This document shows, piece after piece, positions 56,924 to 64,000 of a stretch of DNA of 64,000 bases. The position numbers were made by a program, and so were the translations under genes. Position 1 is the first letter of the stretch. The number at the start of each line of letters is the position of its first letter. Origin of the DNA: Knoellia aerolata DSM 18566 (GTDB taxonomy: Bacteria; Actinomycetota; Actinomycetes; Actinomycetales; Dermatophilaceae); NCBI RefSeq assembly GCF_000768695.1, contig NZ_AVPL01000002.1, positions 146,923-210,922 of the forward strand, in the 5' to 3' direction. Below the pieces are notes generated by a model that saw only the letters and a program-made list of their open reading frames with translations, had not been told where the DNA came from and searched no databases.

Positions 56924-58093
56924 GTGGGCCGGGTTCGGCTGTTCCTCGACGGGCATGGCCTCGACCTCCTGGTCGTGGCCACGGCCGTCATCACCGCGAC
57001 CGCCACGGCCCTGCGCGACGACCTCGAGCACCCGAGCGGACCACGGTTCGTCATCGGCATCGTCGGGATCACCGCGGCGGTCCTCGTGCTGCTGGCCCGC
57101 CGTCGCTTCCCGTTCGCGGCGCCCGCGGCGACGTGGGTGGTGTGCCCGGCGCTCTCGTTCCTCGACGGCCAGCTCATCGTGAACGGGGCCGGCATCCTCG
57201 TCGCCGGCATGGGCGCGGCGGTGCTGCTGGGCGCCCACCCGCACGCCTCGCTCTCCCGTCTGGGGCTGGTGGTCGTGGTGGCCGGAGGCCTCACGGTGGT
57301 GCGCAACGGCCCCGACTCCTCCACCGACGACATGATCTCGGTCCCGGCGATGTTCGCGATCGGATGGCTCGTCGGGTGGGCCCTGCGCGAGCGCACCGAG
57401 CGGACCAGGGCGGCCGAGGAACGGGCGGTGCGCGCCGAGCGCGAGCGCGAGGCGGCCGCCCGGGTGGCGGTGGCGGAGGAGCGCGGCCGGATCGCCCGGG
57501 AGCTGCACGACATCGTCGCCCACGCGGTGAGCGTCATCGTCCTCCAGGTCGGCGCGGTCCGCCACCGGCTCCCCGAGAGCGCGACGGCGGAGCGGCAGAC
57601 GCTGCGCAACGTCGAGGACGTCGGGCGGACCGCGCTCGCCGAGATGCGCCGGCTCCTCCACGCCATGCGGGAGGAGGGGGACCGCGCCGAGCTGGCGCCG
57701 CACCCCGGCCTGGGCGACCTCGACCGGTTGCTCGCGGATGTCGGAGCGGCCGGCCTGGAGGTGCGGCTCCGGGTCGTCGGGGAGCCGGCCGCACTGCCCC
57801 CCGGGCTGGACCTGTCGGCCTACCGCATCGTCCAGGAGAGTCTGACCAACAGCCTCCGGCACTCCGGGACGGGCACGGCCGACGTCACCCTCGACTACGG
57901 TGCCGACGGGCTGCGGCTCGAGGTGCGCGACCACGGCGGCCGCGACCGCGCGACCCCCGACGGGCACGGCCACGGGCTCGTCGGCATCCGCGAACGCGTC
58001 AAGATCTTCGGTGGGGAGATGACGGCCGGCCCCGCGCCGGGCGGAGGGTTCCTCGTGAGGGCCCGGCTCCCGCTGGGGGACGAGGAGCGATGA
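56924..58093 (+). CDS. NarL-type sensor histidine kinase
   Basis: 389 residues. Four to five N-terminal helices (to about 150) with short loops, so it probably senses from within the membrane. Then HisKA_3 RIARELHDIVAHAVSVIVLQVG with phospho-acceptor His, and an HATPase domain with QESLTNSLRHSGTG (N box) and GHGHGLVGIRERV (G box). Overlaps the response-regulator ATG. The pair likely controls the ABC exporter just downstream. Confidence 0.93.
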   Translation: MGRVRLFLDGHGLDLLVVATAVITATATALRDDLEHPSGPRFVIGIVGITAAVLVLLARRRFPFAAPAATWVVCPALSFLDGQLIVNGAGILVAGMGAAVLLGAHPHASLSRLGLVVVVAGGLTVVRNGPDSSTDDMISVPAMFAIGWLVGWALRERTERTRAAEERAVRAEREREAAARVAVAEERGRIARELHDIVAHAVSVIVLQVGAVRHRLPESATAERQTLRNVEDVGRTALAEMRRLLHAMREEGDRAELAPHPGLGDLDRLLADVGAAGLEVRLRVVGEPAALPPGLDLSAYRIVQESLTNSLRHSGTGTADVTLDYGADGLRLEVRDHGGRDRATPDGHGHGLVGIRERVKIFGGEMTAGPAPGGGFLVRARLPLGDEER

Positions 58094-58740
58094 CCATCCG
58101 GGTGCTCGTCGTCGACGACCAGGCGATGGTGCGTGCCGGTTTCCGCCTCCTGCTCGCCGACGAGCCGGACATCGAGGTGGTGGCGGAGGCCGGCACCGGC
58201 AGAGAGGCGGTCGCGCACGCGGCCCGGCTCGACCCGGACGTCATCCTCATGGACATCCGGATGCCAGAGCTCGACGGGCTCGAGGCCACCCGGCGGATCC
58301 TCGCGACGGGCACCTCCGCCAGAGTGCTCATCCTCACCACCTTCGACCTCGACGACTACGTCTTCGAGGCGCTGCGCGCCGGCGCGAGCGGGTTCGTGCT
58401 CAAGGACGACCCGCCCGAGCAGCTGCTCGCCGCCGTGCGCACCGTGGCCGCCGGTGACGCGCTGCTGTCCCCGTCCGTCACCCGGCGGGTGATCCGGCAC
58501 TTCACGAGCGAGCGTCGCCAGGCCCCGCCTCCGGGGGTGGCGGACCTCACGACGCGCGAGCTGGAGGTCTTCGGGCTCATCACGAAAGGGCTGTCCAACG
58601 CCGAGATCGGGCGGGAGCTGTTCATCAGCGACACGACGGTCAAGACGCACGTGACGCGGCTGCTCCAGAAGCTCGGCCTGCGCGACCGGGCCCAGGCGAT
58701 CGTCCTCGCGTACCAGACCGGCCTCTTCGACGCGTCCTGA
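58090..58740 (+). CDS. LuxR/NarL-type response regulator
   Basis: 216 residues. Receiver domain: VLVVDDQAMVRAGFRLLL, acceptor Asp in DVILMDIRMPELDG, Thr in LILTTFD, Lys in GFVLKDDPPEQLL. DNA-binding LuxR HTH: DLTTRELEVFGLITKGLSNAEIGRELFISDTTVKTHVTRLL (partly quoted family layout). Cognate of the overlapping kinase gene. Confidence 0.94.
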   Translation: MTIRVLVVDDQAMVRAGFRLLLADEPDIEVVAEAGTGREAVAHAARLDPDVILMDIRMPELDGLEATRRILATGTSARVLILTTFDLDDYVFEALRAGASGFVLKDDPPEQLLAAVRTVAAGDALLSPSVTRRVIRHFTSERRQAPPPGVADLTTRELEVFGLITKGLSNAEIGRELFISDTTVKTHVTRLLQKLGLRDRAQAIVLAYQTGLFDAS

Positions 58741-58760
58741 CCGCGACGTCCTCCCCGAGG

Positions 58761-58791
58761 CGACCTCCTCCGTGAGGACCAGTGGAGGTCG
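58761..58791. promoter_or_regulatory. Inverted repeat before ABC exporter operon
   Basis: CGACCTCC and GGAGGTCG, 15-base spacer, in the 150-bp gap between the response regulator and ABC genes. About 60 bases upstream of a -10 TAGCGT (58849-58854). Suits a binding site for the NarL-type regulator. Confidence 0.4.
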
Positions 58792-58890
58792 TCGGTAGGT
58801 CGTAGGGCAGACGCGACCTCGCGACGACGCGCGCCGGCCGTGGCGTCCCTAGCGTCGTGGACAGGCACACACCACCGGAAGGAGAACCAC

Positions 58891-59799
58891 ATGATCACCA
58901 TCGACAACCTGTCCAGGACCTACGGCTCCACCGTCGCGGTCGACCACGTCAGCTTCGTCGCCGAGGCCGGCCGGGTGACCGGCTTCCTCGGTCCCAACGG
59001 AGCCGGCAAGTCCACGACGATGCGGATGATCGTCGGCCTCACCCAGCCCACGACGGGGACGGCCACCATCGCCGGTCGCCGGTTCGCGGACCTGCCCAAC
59101 CCGGGCGTCGAGGTCGGCGTGATGCTGGACGCCTCCGCCCAGCACGCCGGCCGCACCGGCCGGGAGATCCTCGGCATCGCCCAGCAGACCATGGGCGTTC
59201 CCGCCCGCCGCGTCGACGAGATGCTCGAGCTCGTCAGCCTGACCTCGGCCGAGGCGGACCGACGGGTGGGCAACTACTCGCTCGGGATGCGCCAGCGGCT
59301 CGGGGTGGGCACCGCCCTCATCGGGAACCCTCGGGTCCTCGTCCTCGACGAGCCGGCCAACGGCCTCGACCCGGCGGGCATCCGCTGGATGCGCGACCTG
59401 CTCCGCGACTTCGCGGACGGGGGCGGCACCGTCCTGCTGTCCTCGCACCTCCTGCGCGAGGTCGAGATCATCGCCGACGACATCGTCATGATCGGCCAGG
59501 GACGGATCGTCTGCCAGGGCTCCAAGGCGAGCCTGCTGCGCGGCGAGGGCAGCGTCGCCCGGGCCGCGGACGCTCGGGCCCTCCTGCGGGCGCTGCACGC
59601 GTCCGGGCACGACGCCACGGTCACCAGCGACGGCGCCCTGACCACGGCGGCCGAACCGTCGGTGGTCGGCCGGGTCGCGGTCGAGCACCAGCTGGCGCTC
59701 ACCGAGCTGCGCGCCGCCGAGAGCGGACTCGAGGACATGTTCCTCGAGCTCACCGCCAACACCCAACGAGACACCCGTCGAGAAAGGACAGTGGCATGA
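58891..59799 (+). CDS. ABC transporter ATP-binding protein (DrrA/bacitracin-type)
   Basis: 302 residues. Walker A GPNGAGKS, Q-loop missing a clear Gln (VMLDASAQHAG region), signature YSLGMRQRLG, Walker B VLVLDEPANGLDP, His switch LLSSHLLREV. A C-terminal about 80-residue regulatory part follows. Exporter-type ATPase. RBS GGAAGGAG before ATG. ATGA overlap with the permease gene. Confidence 0.92.
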   Translation: MITIDNLSRTYGSTVAVDHVSFVAEAGRVTGFLGPNGAGKSTTMRMIVGLTQPTTGTATIAGRRFADLPNPGVEVGVMLDASAQHAGRTGREILGIAQQTMGVPARRVDEMLELVSLTSAEADRRVGNYSLGMRQRLGVGTALIGNPRVLVLDEPANGLDPAGIRWMRDLLRDFADGGGTVLLSSHLLREVEIIADDIVMIGQGRIVCQGSKASLLRGEGSVARAADARALLRALHASGHDATVTSDGALTTAAEPSVVGRVAVEHQLALTELRAAESGLEDMFLELTANTQRDTRRERTVA

Positions 59800-60593
59800 C
59801 CACCCTCACCCGCACCCCACCCGCCCAGGCGCTGGACCGCGACGCTCCCATCCCCCTGGCGCGCGTCGTCCGGGTCGAGCTGCGCAAGATGTTCAACACC
59901 CGCAGCGGCTTCTGGCTCCTCGCGAGCCTCGTCATCGTGGGCGTCCTCGCGACCGTCGGGACGATCCTCGTCGCCCCCGACGACCAGCTCACCCACAACA
60001 CGTTCGCCGCGGCGATCGGCTTCCCCATGACGATCGTGCTGCCGATCATCGCGATCCTCTCGATCACCGGTGAGTGGAGCCAGCGCACGGGGCTGACCAC
60101 GTTCACGCTCGTCCCGCACCGCGGCCGGGTCCTCGTGGCCAAGACCATCGCCTCGGTGGTCGTCGGGATCGCCGCGATGCTCGTCGCGCTCGTCGTGGGC
60201 GTGGTCGGCAACGTGGTCGGCACGACGATCTCGGGGACCGACCTGGTCTGGGACCTCTCGGCCGCCCAGTTCGGGACCATCGTCGTCGGCAGCCTGCTCT
60301 GCCTGCTCACCGGCACGATGCTCGGCATGCTCATCCGCAACTCCCCGGGGGCGCTGGTCACCTACTTCGTCATGACCCTCGTGCTCCCCACCCTCTTCGG
60401 GATCCTCGCGGCCAACCAGGCGGACTTCGCGGACGTCCGGCCGTGGGTGGACGCCGAGCTGGCCCGGTCGTTCCTCTTCGAGGGACCGCCGACCGGCGAG
60501 CAGTGGGGTCAGGTCGCGACCACCGCCCTGCTGTGGCTGGTGCTACCGGCCCTGGTCGGCCTCCGGTTCGTCGTGCGCTCGGAGGTGAAGTAG
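59796..60593 (+). CDS. ABC-2 type transporter permease
   Basis: 265 residues with six hydrophobic helices: LLASLVIVGVLATVGTILV, FPMTIVLPIIAILSI, TIASVVVGIAAMLVALVVGVVG and others. RVVRVELRKMFNTRSGFWLL is the usual ABC-2 N-terminal elbow. Forms an exporter with the upstream ATPase. Substrate unknown, possibly a lipid or antimicrobial as in other kinase-linked systems. Confidence 0.9.
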   Translation: MTTLTRTPPAQALDRDAPIPLARVVRVELRKMFNTRSGFWLLASLVIVGVLATVGTILVAPDDQLTHNTFAAAIGFPMTIVLPIIAILSITGEWSQRTGLTTFTLVPHRGRVLVAKTIASVVVGIAAMLVALVVGVVGNVVGTTISGTDLVWDLSAAQFGTIVVGSLLCLLTGTMLGMLIRNSPGALVTYFVMTLVLPTLFGILAANQADFADVRPWVDAELARSFLFEGPPTGEQWGQVATTALLWLVLPALVGLRFVVRSEVK

Positions 60594-60605
60594 CCCACAC
60601 GGGCC

Positions 60606-60639
60606 GGTGGCCCCGTCGCCCTCGGGCGGCGGGGCCACC
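60606..60639. terminator. Strong hairpin after ABC permease gene
   Basis: 15-base arms GGTGGCCCCGTCGCC/GGCGGCGGGGCCACC with one mismatch and a CTCG loop, 13 bases after the stop codon. Confidence 0.7.
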
Positions 60640-60658
60640 GCCGTGCCCGGACATGCGG

Positions 60659-60689
60659 ATGCCGTGTGCCCGACGTGGGCACACGGCAT
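60659..60689. terminator. Second perfect hairpin, arms carry ATGCCG/CGGCAT
   Basis: ATGCCGTGTGCCC and its exact complement, 5-base loop. The right arm runs into CGGCATAC. Between convergent ABC and rbpA genes. Confidence 0.65.
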
Positions 60690-60714
60690 ACGACGGTGGG
60701 GGAGGAAAGACCCC

Positions 60715-61077
60715 TCAGGCGGACTTCTTCTTGCCCGGCTTCTCGCCACGGCTGGCGCGCAGCAGGGTGAGGCGCTCCTCGAGGAGCTCCTCGAGCTCGG
60801 GGATGGAGCGACGCTCGAGCAGCATGTCCCAGTGGGTGCGCACGTGCTTCACCGGCTTGGCCTCGGGCTCGGGACCGCCGCCCTGGAGCTTGGCCTCCTC
60901 GCCGCAACGGCACTCCCACACGGCCGGGATGTCGGCCTCGATCGAGAACGGGAGCTCGATGCGGTGACCCTGGGGGCACAGGTAGGTGGTGATCTGACGC
61001 TCGCTCGGGACGACGTTCACGTCCGTCTCCATGCTGAGGGCGCCGAGTCGGCTGCCGCGCAGGCTGCGTTCTGCCAT
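60715..61077 (-). CDS. rbpA: RNA polymerase-binding protein RbpA
   Basis: 120 residues. MAERSLRGSRLGALSMETD is the N-terminal tail and RVR-like segment. The central domain has CPQGH and CRCG (zinc-knuckle-like). C-terminal sigma-interaction helices HVRTHWDMLLERRSIPELEELLEERL. Stabilises holo-RNA polymerase with the principal sigma factor and aids promoter opening. RBS GGGAG before ATG. A SigR/SigH-type promoter lies upstream, consistent with SigR control known in Streptomyces. Confidence 0.95.
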   Translation of the reverse strand: MAERSLRGSRLGALSMETDVNVVPSERQITTYLCPQGHRIELPFSIEADIPAVWECRCGEEAKLQGGGPEPEAKPVKHVRTHWDMLLERRSIPELEELLEERLTLLRASRGEKPGKKKSA

Positions 61078-61142
61078 GGGGTTACTCCCAACGAAATGGT
61101 GGATCCCGGCGGATGGGTGCAACGCCGGGTGTCACTGAGTGG

Positions 61143-61169
61143 AACGCCTGAGGACCGGGTGTTTGTTCC
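61143..61169 (-). promoter_or_regulatory. SigR/SigH-type promoter of rbpA
   Basis: On the minus strand GGAAC (61165-61169), 19 bases, GTT (61143-61145), matching the GGAAY-N16-20-GTT of disulphide-stress sigma factors. About 60-base leader to rbpA. The plus strand reads the same GGAAC-N19-GTT because the site is an inverted repeat. Confidence 0.5.
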
Positions 61170-61230
61170 GGGCAGCGAGGACGTCGCTGCACCCTCGGCG
61201 GGGTGGGCGTTCCCGCTGTGACGTGATTCA

Positions 61231-61243
61231 CGCCGAAACGGCG
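61231..61243. terminator. Small hairpin after UMF1-type transporter gene
   Basis: CGCCG-AAA-CGGCG, about 20 bases past the stop of the minus-strand transporter gene. Confidence 0.35.
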
Positions 61244-61264
61244 CGACAGATCAGTCTAGCGGAT

Positions 61265-62650
61265 TCAGACCACTGCTGGCACCTCGTTGCCGGCCTCGCG
61301 GATGCCGCGAGGCATGTCCACCTTGGCGAGGAGGACCCCGCCGAGGACGAAGAAGACGATGAGCGCGAGGATCGCCGGGCGGTACGAGTCGGTCAGCTGG
61401 TGCACGACACCGAAGATCACGGCGCCGAACCAGCTCGTGCCCCGTTCGAGCGCCTGGTAGAGGCTGAAGAACTCCGCCTCCCGGTCACGGGGGACCAGCT
61501 GTGAGTACATCGACCGGCTCAGCGCCTGGGTGCCGCCCATGACCAGGCCGATGCCGACCCCGAGAGCGAAGAGCGCCGCCAGGGCCTTCTCGGGCACGAA
61601 GTAGGCCGCAATGATGACGAGGACCCACATCCCGATGCCACCGAGCACGGTGCGCCACGCCCCCAGACGACGGGCGACCTGACCGAAGAGCAGGGCGCCA
61701 CCGAAGGCGACGAACTGCACCATGAGGAAGAGCGTGAGCATGGTCGTCTCGGAGAAGCCGAGCTCGGCCGTCCCGTAGAGGCTCGACTGCCCGATGACGG
61801 TCTGGATGCCGTCGTTGAAGAACATGTAGGCGACGAGGAAGAGCAGCGTCTGGCGCAGGCCGAGCAGGTGACGGAAGGTGTCCTTGAGCTGGCGGAACGT
61901 CCCCCCGAGCACCCCGGCCCTCGCGGCGACCACGGGCCGCTCCACGCCGCGCATCTGCCACATGCCGAGGACCGGGATGAGGGTGAACAGCCCCCACCAC
62001 AGGCCGGCCATGAGCATGCTGATCCGCACGGCCTGCCCGGTGCCGCCGAGGGCGTCGGCGTTGCTCAGCATGAGGAAGTTGACCGCGAGCAGGATGCCTC
62101 CACCGAGGTAGCCCAGGGCCCACCCGCGGGAGGACACCTTGTCGCGGTCGTCGGGGTGGGCGATGCGCACGAGGATGGCGTCGTAGACGACCAGCGAGGC
62201 CCCGAGCGCGATGCTCGCGACCATGAGGAGCAGGACCCCGAGGCCCCAGTTGGTCCCCTCGACGAGGAACATCGCCGACGCGGCGACGGCGCCGATGCCG
62301 GCGAAGAGCGCCATGAGTCGCGCCGGTCGCTTGGTCCGGTCCGCGATCGCCCCGACGAAGATGAGCAGCAGGGCGCCGACGAAGGTCGACAGCCCGACGG
62401 TGTACGGGTGGAGGGAACCCGGGTCGATCGGCAGCCCCAGCACGTTGAGGTCCGTGGTGCAGTCCGCGCCCTCGGCCAGACCCGGGCACGCCGCCTCGGT
62501 GGCGACCGAGGTGAGGTAGGGCCCGAAGAGGACCGTCGCCGTCGTCGTGACGAAGGCCGAGTTGGCCCAGTCGTACCAGTACCACGGGCGCTGGTACCGG
62601 GCGTTGGTGGCGTAGTCCTCGGCGATGGCGAGGTCTGACTGCGTCGTCAT
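61265..62650 (-). CDS. MFS transporter, UMF1/Atg22-like family
   Basis: 461 residues, 12 predicted helices. YWYDWANSAFVTTTATVLFGPYL (first part is the UMF1 signature YDWANSAF), GAIADRTKRPARLM (motif A) and YMFFNDGIQTVIG. Bacterial members are poorly characterised. Atg22 in yeast exports amino acids from the vacuole. Start ATG with CACAGT seven bases upstream. Confidence 0.9.
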   Translation of the reverse strand: MTTQSDLAIAEDYATNARYQRPWYWYDWANSAFVTTTATVLFGPYLTSVATEAACPGLAEGADCTTDLNVLGLPIDPGSLHPYTVGLSTFVGALLLIFVGAIADRTKRPARLMALFAGIGAVAASAMFLVEGTNWGLGVLLLMVASIALGASLVVYDAILVRIAHPDDRDKVSSRGWALGYLGGGILLAVNFLMLSNADALGGTGQAVRISMLMAGLWWGLFTLIPVLGMWQMRGVERPVVAARAGVLGGTFRQLKDTFRHLLGLRQTLLFLVAYMFFNDGIQTVIGQSSLYGTAELGFSETTMLTLFLMVQFVAFGGALLFGQVARRLGAWRTVLGGIGMWVLVIIAAYFVPEKALAALFALGVGIGLVMGGTQALSRSMYSQLVPRDREAEFFSLYQALERGTSWFGAVIFGVVHQLTDSYRPAILALIVFFVLGGVLLAKVDMPRGIREAGNEVPAVV

Positions 62651-62699
62651 GCGCCGAACTGTGGCACACCCGACGTGGGTGGGGGACGAGTACGACTAC

Positions 62700-64000
62700 T
62701 CAGCCCGCGAACTCCCAGTGCCACGGCTCCGGGGTGGCGCCGCCGGGGCCGGCCCAGCTCGGGTGGAACCATCCGTAGACCGGCGCGTTCTGCTTCATCC
62801 AGAGGTGGGCGGGGGAGCCGAAGTTGTTGATCCCGCCGCAGAGGTCCAGTGCCATGCCGAGACCGTGGCGGCTCGTGCCGGGCCGGGCCGCGAACCGCCC
62901 ACGCTTGGCCTTGGTGACGTACTGCTGGCTGAGCGAGCGGTAGGAGTCGGTGACGCAGATCGGGCTTCCGGTCTGCTTGGCGTAGGCCTGGGTCATCGCG
63001 TTGAACGCGGCCGCGGCGCGGGGCGACAGCATCTCGCCCGGCGCCTGCCACAGGGGGCAGAGGGCGCTCGTGGGGTACATGCCGTTCGGGTAGGCGGTGG
63101 AGGCGGTGCTGCAGGGCTTGCCGATGCCGGCGGCGGAGTCGAACGTCCTGCCGAGCACGTTGACGAGCTTGGCGTATGCCGCCTTGGCCGCCGGGGTCTG
63201 GATGCCGGCGAGGTACGCGGCGATCGGGCCGGCCTTGGCCACGTCGGCGGCGTGCGACTTCTGGAGGGCGGCGAGCTTGGTCTGCTGGGTCCGCACCAGG
63301 GCGTCTAGCGCGGCCTTCTCACGGGCGATCTTGGCGGAGGCGTCGGTCGCCGCCTTCTGGGCCGCGCTGCGGCTGGCGGTCAGCTCGTCCTGGCGCTTGG
63401 TGAGCACCCGGACCTCGTCGACCGCGCGCACTCGTTGGTCGGTGAGGTAGGAGATGTCACCCAGCGGGTCCCCGACCTCGGCCTCCTCGGCCTGCATGGC
63501 ATCCAGGAACGAGAGCAGCTCGCCACCCGAGCCCCCCTCGGCGTACGCCTGGAAGGCCCACTCCCGCACGATCGCCCGGGCCCGGTCCAGCCGACCCTTG
63601 AGGACGCCCAGCTCGATGGCGGCCTGCGCGGCGGACGCGGTGGCGGCCTGCTCGGTCGCCCTGGCCCCGGTCAGCGACTCGAGCAGGGCGTTGGACTGCG
63701 TCGCGAGCCCCTGGAGCTCCTTGAGGGCGACCGCGAGACCGGTGTTGGACGCGGTGATCTGAGCCCAGATCTGCTCCGCGGCGGCGACCTGGTTGCCCAG
63801 CTCGGTCGTGCTCAGGGTGACGTCGGGGTCGAACGAGGTCGGTCCGTTGTCGGGGTCGTCGTTGCGCGGCGGCTGCCAGGGCGGCTGCACCGTCGGCTTC
63901 GGCGTCGACGTCGACGTCGGGCGCGGGGTGGTTCCGGGCTCCGGTGGCGTCGTCGGTGGTGGCGTCGTCGTCGTCGGGGCGGGGGGAGGAGTGGTGGGGG
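62700..64000 (-). CDS. Secreted M15-type D-Ala-D-Ala carboxypeptidase-like protein, start outside window
   Basis: The frame is open to the window edge, so the N-terminus (presumably a signal peptide) is missing. From the N-side: a Pro/Thr linker of about 35 residues (PTTPPEPGTTPRPTSTSTPK), a long coiled coil of about 220 residues similar to NlpC/RipA-type stalks, then a VanY-like domain with SRHGLGMALDL (zinc His and Asp) and EPWHWEF (catalytic Glu, last His). Probably trims peptidoglycan stem peptides at the cell surface. An internal GTG at 63890 is not a convincing start. Confidence 0.88.
   Translation of the reverse strand, partial: PTTPPPAPTTTTPPPTTPPEPGTTPRPTSTSTPKPTVQPPWQPPRNDDPDNGPTSFDPDVTLSTTELGNQVAAAEQIWAQITASNTGLAVALKELQGLATQSNALLESLTGARATEQAATASAAQAAIELGVLKGRLDRARAIVREWAFQAYAEGGSGGELLSFLDAMQAEEAEVGDPLGDISYLTDQRVRAVDEVRVLTKRQDELTASRSAAQKAATDASAKIAREKAALDALVRTQQTKLAALQKSHAADVAKAGPIAAYLAGIQTPAAKAAYAKLVNVLGRTFDSAAGIGKPCSTASTAYPNGMYPTSALCPLWQAPGEMLSPRAAAAFNAMTQAYAKQTGSPICVTDSYRSLSQQYVTKAKRGRFAARPGTSRHGLGMALDLCGGINNFGSPAHLWMKQNAPVYGWFHPSWAGPGGATPEPWHWEFAG

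Overview
The window is 64 kb of very GC-rich, densely coding DNA (about 64 protein genes, short gaps, frequent 4-bp ATGA/GTGA overlaps, many GTG starts). It carries a complete Pup-proteasome locus, mycothiol ligase MshC, RbpA, an F420-dependent oxidoreductase, PafBC and a TatA/TatC pair, which together mark an actinobacterium. Gene content and order look most like the Intrasporangiaceae (Micrococcales). That family assignment is an inference from memory. I see no rRNA, tRNA, CRISPR array, prophage or insertion sequence. Both ends cut genes: an M20 peptidase at the left and a secreted M15 peptidase at the right.

Layout. 1-5.6 kb: M20 peptidase, two small conserved proteins, F420-type oxidoreductase, UppP, CorA and a histidine phosphatase. 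5.6-8.2 kb: an energy-coupling-factor metal importer (CbiM/NikM, PDGLE protein, CbiQ, CbiO) behind a Nur-like operator. 8.2-13.2 kb: DUF3090, a kinase-like SCO1664 protein, MshC, PAC2 protein, HAD hydrolase and a RecB-type Fe-S nuclease. 13.2-19.2 kb: palindromic repeats, an MFS exporter divergent from a MarR regulator, and cobalamin-dependent MetH. 19.2-32.9 kb: S2P-like M50 protease, TrmI, proteasomal ATPase Arc, a repeat-rich gap with two small unknown genes, a PRPP synthetase paralogue, an esterase, then Dop, Pup, PrcB, PrcA, a 1-Cys peroxiredoxin and PafA. 33-44.6 kb: two FKBP isomerases, DUF3866, PafB-PafC, TatA-TatC, a lipid kinase, HelY helicase, a 5'-3' exonuclease and an Lrp regulator. 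44.6-53.9 kb: YbaK-like deacylase and then a lysine-degradation locus. 53.9-64 kb: Lnt, polyprenol-phosphate mannosyltransferase, FxsA, a two-component system with an ABC exporter, RbpA, a UMF1-type transporter and the M15 peptidase.

The most striking metabolic unit is 45.1-53.9 kb. It encodes lysine 2,3-aminomutase (KamA), 3,5-diaminohexanoate dehydrogenase (Kdd), Pta, AckA, both subunits of beta-lysine 5,6-aminomutase (KamD, KamE) and 3-aminobutyryl-CoA ammonia-lyase (Kal). This is the clostridial-type lysine fermentation route with its ATP-yielding acetate branch placed inside the locus. The cleavage enzyme Kce is not in the window.

Three sequence-level patterns stand out. First, the 8-mer GTATGCCG/CGGCATAC occurs about 36 times by my manual scan, where I estimate about two from base composition. 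Second, roughly a third of genes have a TANNNT -10 box ending 5-8 bases before the start codon, the mark of leaderless mRNA. In six places the upstream gene's TAG stop is itself the first half of the next gene's -10 box. Third, a family of nested palindromes built on GCGTCCGCAA/TTGCGGACGC sits in the gaps near 13.2, 23.1, 24.0 and 24.8 kb.
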